Notes under the pieces: model-generated | The model's input: only the letters and a program-made list of their open reading frames with translations | What the model was told of the DNA's origin: nothing | Database searches by the model: none | Shown: piece by piece, positions 5,828 to 9,334 of the stretch | How positions within the stretch are numbered: position 1 is the stretch's first letter | Layout of the letters: each line of letters starts with the position of its first letter | Assembly: GCA_020201415.1 (NCBI GenBank) | Contig: JAIVGW010000040.1 | Location: forward strand, 1 to 9,334 | Source: Lentisphaerota bacterium | GTDB taxonomy: Bacteria; Verrucomicrobiota; Kiritimatiellia; JAAZAB01 | Direction of reading: 5' to 3' | DNA length: 9,334 nucleotides | Translations under genes and position numbers: made by a program

Positions 5828-6922
5828 ATGCCGACCATTCAGCCCGGCAGACTCCAACAACTCCTGACCGACATGGTCAACATGTATAGTCCCTCAGGCA
5901 AAGAGGCGCAGATTGTCCAGTTTCTCTCCGGATACCTGATGGAACACGATCTGCCCGTTACGTTGCGTCCCGTCACCGAAGGACGCTGGAATATCGAAGT
6001 TCTTTTTGATCCTCAACCCGAAGTGGCGTTTATTGGTCATGTTGATACCGTGCCCGCCTTCGATATTGAATCTTATGAAGCCCAGGCGGAAGACGGCATC
6101 ATGCATGGCCTGGGCACGGCTGATATGAAAGGCGGCTGCGCAGCCATGATCGAGGCCTTTATCTCTGCGCGCGATGCCGGCTTTACCCCCGCTAAAGCAG
6201 CGCTCTTTCTCGTTGTGGGCGAGGAAGAAAGCGGGGATGGCACCAGTACTCTGCTCGAGTCCGTTCGATTCCCCTGGGCTATCGTTGCCGAACCGACCAA
6301 CCTCACGCCCTGCCTTAAGCATTACGGATATATTGAAATGCTGATCCAGGCATCCGGCCGCCGCCGCCACGCCGCCATGGCCTGCCGTGAATACAATGCC
6401 ATCCTGAATCTGCTGCACACTCTGGTGCGCCTGGCGGAAACCATGGAATCAGACTACCCGCAAGCGGTGCTGAATATCCGCTCCGTCCACAGTTCGGAAT
6501 CCGGCTTTGCCGTGCCCGGCAGTTGCGAGGCCTGGGTCGATCTGCATATACCGCCCTCTGTCGCATTGTCATCCTGCGCCGCCCAGTTGCATGATCTCGC
6601 CGCAGCCTGTCTCCAGAAAAGCTCTCTTACCCACAGTCATGTTGAATTTCCCTTGCTGGCCGCGGGCTATGATCTGCCTGAGACTGGTTTTTTGCCGGAA
6701 ATCCTCAAAACTGTATTTACAGATTTACGCCTGCCCTGGCAGCATGGGGCCTTCAGAAGTCATTCCGACGCGAATCTCTTGCGTGAGGCAGGCTGCGCGC
6801 CCATCATACTGGGCCCGGGGGAACTGGCCAGAGCGCACACCCGCGAAGAGTGTGTTGCCGTCTCTCAAGTTGTAATGGCCGCGCATATCTACCTGGGGAT
6901 CCTCGAACAACTGCAGGCGTAG
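5828..6922 (+). CDS. M20 family zinc amidohydrolase (ArgE/DapE/CPG2-like deacylase or peptidase)
   Basis: 364-residue cytoplasmic metalloenzyme that hydrolyses N-acyl or peptide amide bonds with two zinc ions. All expected active-site elements are visible. GHVDTVP gives H71 and supporting D73; GTADMKGG gives bridging D99; GEEES gives base E132 and ligand E133. AEPT gives E155, and ELARAHTREE gives H337. The inserted dimerisation domain begins near 170; GRRRHAA supplies H181, the usual His that reaches the partner active site. Length fits ArgE/DapE-type enzymes. The ATG at 5828 is one base after the acetyltransferase stop, and the only nearby purine-rich site is weak (GGA about 11 bases away), so coupling is likely. 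It ends with TAG. It could be acetylornithine or acetyl-lysine deacetylase-like or a peptidase; no arginine or lysine gene adjoins it, so the substrate stays open. Confidence 0.9.
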   Translation: MPTIQPGRLQQLLTDMVNMYSPSGKEAQIVQFLSGYLMEHDLPVTLRPVTEGRWNIEVLFDPQPEVAFIGHVDTVPAFDIESYEAQAEDGIMHGLGTADMKGGCAAMIEAFISARDAGFTPAKAALFLVVGEEESGDGTSTLLESVRFPWAIVAEPTNLTPCLKHYGYIEMLIQASGRRRHAAMACREYNAILNLLHTLVRLAETMESDYPQAVLNIRSVHSSESGFAVPGSCEAWVDLHIPPSVALSSCAAQLHDLAAACLQKSSLTHSHVEFPLLAAGYDLPETGFLPEILKTVFTDLRLPWQHGAFRSHSDANLLREAGCAPIILGPGELARAHTREECVAVSQVVMAAHIYLGILEQLQA

Positions 6923-7013
6923 GCCGGCATGAGGCCATACTGTAGCCACTACCGCCCCCCCAAGCTTTTGTTTTACGTTCAGGGCAAACCAACTGCAAAA
7001 GCGCGGTGCCAGG

Positions 7014-7196
7014 GCGTAATCGCCAGGGCTGCGTCATTCTCTGGAAAGACGGCTCGGTCGGAGACCTCGCCCTACCATTTCATAAGCATTTGTTGTGGGC
7101 AGGGCGAGCCCCCGCTAGGAGCGGGGTAAACCTCCGGCTTGCCGCGCCAAAGGCGGGGGCGAGCCGCCGAGAATGACGCAGCCGTGGCGTAAGCGC
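7014..7196. repeat. Inverted-repeat element with nested hairpins (REP/MITE-like)
   Basis: Arms CGCCAGGGCTGCGTCATTCTC (7021-7041; here one base per position is compared) and its near-complement at 7169-7189 match at 20 of 21 positions; the core GGCTGCGTCATTCTC is perfect. Weaker pairing extends the arms to 7014 and 7196. Inside are CCCCGCT-AGG-AGCGGGG (7110-7126), CTCGCCCT/AGGGCGAG (7066-7073 and 7101-7108) and a direct repeat GGGCGAGCC (7102-7110, 7157-7165). No clear target-site duplication or open frame was seen, so it may be a REP-like palindrome or a small non-autonomous mobile element. Copy number in the genome is unknown. Confidence 0.6.
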
Positions 7197-7217
7197 AGAG
7201 TAAAATTGTTTTTGTTT

Positions 7218-7246
7218 TTGCATTGAACCGCCCGGAAGAATACAAT
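7218..7246 (+). promoter_or_regulatory. Predicted sigma70-type promoter of the flavodiiron gene
   Basis: TTGCAT (7218-7223) and TACAAT (7241-7246) are separated by exactly 17 bp, about 20 bp after the inverted-repeat element. Transcription would start near 7253, giving a leader of about 30 bases with a strong GGAGGA at 7271-7276. Confidence 0.6.
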
Positions 7247-7282
7247 TTTATGCATGTCCAAGATAACATCGGAGGAACAATC

Positions 7283-8464
7283 ATGCAACCGTTGCCAATT
7301 ATGGATGGAATTGAATTTGTGGGTTCGGTGGATTGGGATCGACGTCTGTTTGATTCCCTGATCCCGCTGCCGGACGGCACCAGTTATAATGCCTATCTGG
7401 TGAAGGGACGTGATAAAGTCGCCTTGCTTGACACCGTTGATCCGATTTTCTGGGATCAGTTGCGCGAGAAACTGAGGGATGTACCCCGGATTGATTACGT
7501 GGTAGTGCATCACGTCGAGCAGGATCATTCCGGGTCGCTGCCGTTGGTGCTGGAAAAATATCCCGCGGCCACCGTGTTGACTTCGGCCAAGGCGCGCGGC
7601 ATGCTGGTGGACCACCTGCATGTGGCGGAGGAACGCATCCGGGTGATGGCTGACGGTGAAACCATTGATTTGGGCGGCAAGACCCTGCGCTTCCTGGCGA
7701 TGCCCTGGGTGCATTGGCCGGAAACCATCGTGACTTACCTGCCGGAAGACCGCGTGTTGTTCAGCTGCGACCTGTTCGGCTCGCATCTGGCGACCACGGA
7801 CATGTATGTCACCGATGAGGGGCTGGTTTATGAAGCGGCGCAGCGTTATTACGCTGAAATCATGATGCCCTTCCGCACGGTGATCAAGGGGCACCTGGAA
7901 AAACTTGCGAAATTGGATATAGCCGTCATTGCGCCCAGCCATGGCCCGCTCTATGATCGTCCGGCATTCATCATGGATGCCTATCGCGATTGGGTTATGG
8001 CGCCGCCGCACAATACCGTCGTCCTGCCGTTTGTTTCCATGCACGGCAGCACGGAAATCATGGTCCGGCATCTGACGGATGCCCTGCAACGCCAGGAGGT
8101 GCGGGTAAAGCCGTTCAACTTGGCGGTGACGGACATCGGCAAGCTGGCGATTGCGTTGGTGGACGCGGCCACGCTGATTTTGGGGACGCCCACCGTACAT
8201 CTCGGTCCGCATCCCGCGGCCTATTACGCCGCCAAGCTGGCGGTGGCGCTGAAGCCTAAACTGCTGTATGCCGGGTTGATCGGCTCCTACGGCTGGAATA
8301 GTCGCGCCACCGAGCAGGTGGTGGAGCTGTGCCAGGGCCTTAAAATGGAAATCCTGGAGCCGGTGATCTGCCGCGGCCTGCCGCTTGCGGAAGATTTGGC
8401 CGCGCTGGACCGCCTGGCGTCCGTCATAGCCGGAAAACACCGCGTGCGGCAGCTGACCGATTGA
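7283..8464 (+). CDS. A-type flavoprotein / flavodiiron protein (O2 or NO reductase)
   Basis: 393-residue cytoplasmic enzyme that in anaerobes reduces oxygen to water and/or nitric oxide to nitrous oxide. The N-terminal metallo-beta-lactamase-like domain (1-240) has the full di-iron site: HHVEQDHSG gives H77, E79, D81 (and H82), MPWVHWPE gives H144, SCDLFGSH gives D163 and APSHGP gives H220. The C-terminal flavodoxin-like domain (about 245-390) begins VVLPFVSMHGSTE, the FMN phosphate loop. There is no extra rubredoxin or reductase domain, so it belongs to the simple two-domain class and needs a separate electron donor, not seen in this window. The ATG at 7283 is chosen for its strong GGAGGA six bases upstream; an upstream TTG overlaps the promoter. 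It is monocistronic, ending 42 bp from the convergent pdxB. Whether oxygen or NO is preferred cannot be told. Confidence 0.93.
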   Translation: MQPLPIMDGIEFVGSVDWDRRLFDSLIPLPDGTSYNAYLVKGRDKVALLDTVDPIFWDQLREKLRDVPRIDYVVVHHVEQDHSGSLPLVLEKYPAATVLTSAKARGMLVDHLHVAEERIRVMADGETIDLGGKTLRFLAMPWVHWPETIVTYLPEDRVLFSCDLFGSHLATTDMYVTDEGLVYEAAQRYYAEIMMPFRTVIKGHLEKLAKLDIAVIAPSHGPLYDRPAFIMDAYRDWVMAPPHNTVVLPFVSMHGSTEIMVRHLTDALQRQEVRVKPFNLAVTDIGKLAIALVDAATLILGTPTVHLGPHPAAYYAAKLAVALKPKLLYAGLIGSYGWNSRATEQVVELCQGLKMEILEPVICRGLPLAEDLAALDRLASVIAGKHRVRQLTD

Positions 8465-8506
8465 CCGTGATGCGCGTCCGACAGCGTCGCCGGATATGTC
8501 GCCGGA

Positions 8507-9334
8507 TCAGCCGTCCAGTCGGAATTCAAGTCCGGTGAGCTGTTCGCGCAATTGCGGGTCGAGGTTCTTGTTGGTAATGCGCGTGTAGCGGAATTCGCGG
8601 CGCATGGGATATTTCTGGCGCAAGCGCTCGAAGCCGGCGGCGCGGTCGGCTTCGGGCAGCCCGGCCAGCTCGCGCATGCGCTGGTCATCGACCATGATGT
8701 TGTAAACGCCGGTGGTGGCCAGGTGCAGCAGCTTCTCCGGATCGCCTTCCGGCAGGGTCAGTTCCGGTACGGGTGGTTCCGGGAGCAGGTGCTCGTAATT
8801 CCAGTCCGGCTCCCGGCCGAGGTGTCGGCAGGCGGCCTGATACACCATCAGGGTGCCCATGGCCTTGCCTTCGAACGAGTGCCCGGCGATATGCGGGGTG
8901 GCGATAGACGCCTGATTGAGCACGTCGTTACGGAAGGCCGGTTCGCCTTCCCAGGTGTCCAGCGCCACCCGATCCAATTGTCCTTGATCCAGCGCCGCCA
9001 GCAAGGCCTGAGATTCCAGCAATGCGCCGCGCGCGGCGTTGATAAAGATCGCGCCGCGCTTCATTTTGGCGAAAAAGTCCCGGTTGGCCATCTGCCGGGT
9101 GGGGTGGGGGCCGTCACCGTTCAGCGGCACGTGCAGGGTGACTATGTCCGCCTGCGGCAGGATTTCATCCAGGGGCCGGAAAATCCGGTCGCCGGTGGCT
9201 TCCGCCAGGGGCGGGTCGTTCTGCAGCACTCGCAGTCCCAGGGCTGCGGCCTTGCGCACTAGCCGGCTGCCGATGTTGCCGATGCCGATGATCCCCAGGG
9301 TACGGCCGGCCAGGGGGCGTCCCTGCGCCTGGGT
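8507..9334 (-). CDS. pdxB: Erythronate-4-phosphate dehydrogenase, C-terminal 275 residues (5' end outside window)
   Basis: Cytoplasmic NAD-dependent 2-hydroxyacid dehydrogenase that oxidises 4-phospho-erythronate in the DXP-dependent route to pyridoxal phosphate. Visible residues include the Rossmann motif GIIGIGNIGS (14-23), NDPP (39-42), INAARGALL (R102), LDTWEGEP (catalytic Glu 131) and TPHIAGHSFEGKA (H148). The C-terminal ~90 residues contain VYNIMVDDQRMRELAGLP and KYPMRREF, which match the PdxB-specific dimerisation domain and separate it from SerA-type relatives. The family is about 380 residues, so about 100 are missing beyond the window edge; the frame is open to the edge and the start is not visible. 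It converges with the flavodiiron gene, with no recognisable terminator between them. Confidence 0.92.
   Translation of the reverse strand, partial: TQAQGRPLAGRTLGIIGIGNIGSRLVRKAAALGLRVLQNDPPLAEATGDRIFRPLDEILPQADIVTLHVPLNGDGPHPTRQMANRDFFAKMKRGAIFINAARGALLESQALLAALDQGQLDRVALDTWEGEPAFRNDVLNQASIATPHIAGHSFEGKAMGTLMVYQAACRHLGREPDWNYEHLLPEPPVPELTLPEGDPEKLLHLATTGVYNIMVDDQRMRELAGLPEADRAAGFERLRQKYPMRREFRYTRITNKNLDPQLREQLTGLEFRLDG

Larger units (their letters stand above)
6923..7282. other. Intergenic region with inverted-repeat element and promoter
   Basis: This 360-base gap has no credible gene. Its middle is a ~180-bp inverted-repeat element (7014-7196) and its end carries the promoter and ribosome binding site of the flavodiiron gene. 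No clear terminator was seen right after the M20 gene stop. The sequence before 7008 shows nothing I recognise. Confidence 0.6.

Noticed and set aside
7014..7196. CRISPR array or attenuator RNA
   Set aside because: The repeats are inverted and imperfect with no regular spacers, and no leader peptide or T-tract terminator is present.
7115..8440. Long minus-strand open frame across the flavodiiron gene
   Set aside because: It is a shadow of the well-supported plus-strand gene, with no recognisable domain and an unusual Arg/His/Gln-rich composition.
8552..9262. Long plus-strand open frame across pdxB
   Set aside because: The minus-strand pdxB has all its motifs; this frame is a high-GC shadow with no domain.

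Overview
The window looks like chromosomal DNA (about 55-60% GC) from an anaerobic, polysaccharide-using bacterium. The likely source is the PVC group (Kiritimatiellota, Lentisphaerota or Verrucomicrobiota), probably an environmental genome. This is inferred from a TIM-barrel glycosidase-like protein and a galacturonate-lyase-like propeller beside a GH4 enzyme and an AraC regulator, a flavodiiron protein, and intergenic repeats of a style I associate with such genomes. No rRNA, tRNA, CRISPR, phage or transposase gene was seen.

Region 1 (1-3284) is a carbohydrate locus. It opens with the C-terminal half of a glycosidase-like gene broken by one in-frame TAA. Next comes an N-terminally deleted fragment of a beta-propeller. 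An AraC-family regulator (minus strand) and a GH4 alpha-galactosidase of the MelA type (plus strand) then diverge from an AT-rich control region with a sigma70-like promoter and a 14-bp palindrome. The likely logic is that the AraC protein senses a sugar and controls the galactosidase.

Region 2 (3285-5310) holds a repeat-rich spacer, then an MFS transporter on the minus strand. The transporter is inactivated by a deletion that removes about one membrane helix and shifts the frame. A spacer with divergent promoters follows.

Region 3 (5311-6922) is a compact two-gene operon: a GNAT acetyltransferase and an M20 zinc amidohydrolase separated by one base. Its promoter sits so close to the first ATG that the mRNA is predicted to be leaderless.

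Region 4 (6923-9334) contains a ~180-bp inverted-repeat element and a flavodiiron (A-type flavoprotein) gene with its own strong promoter. The 3' part of pdxB (vitamin B6 synthesis) lies convergent to it and runs off the window.

Three of eight genes are broken while the other five look intact, so the main theme is patchy gene decay around a sugar-use locus. I found no clear new defence or mobile system. The most interesting items are the leaderless promoters, the acetyltransferase/deacylase pair, the inverted-repeat element and the palindrome at the predicted melA start site.
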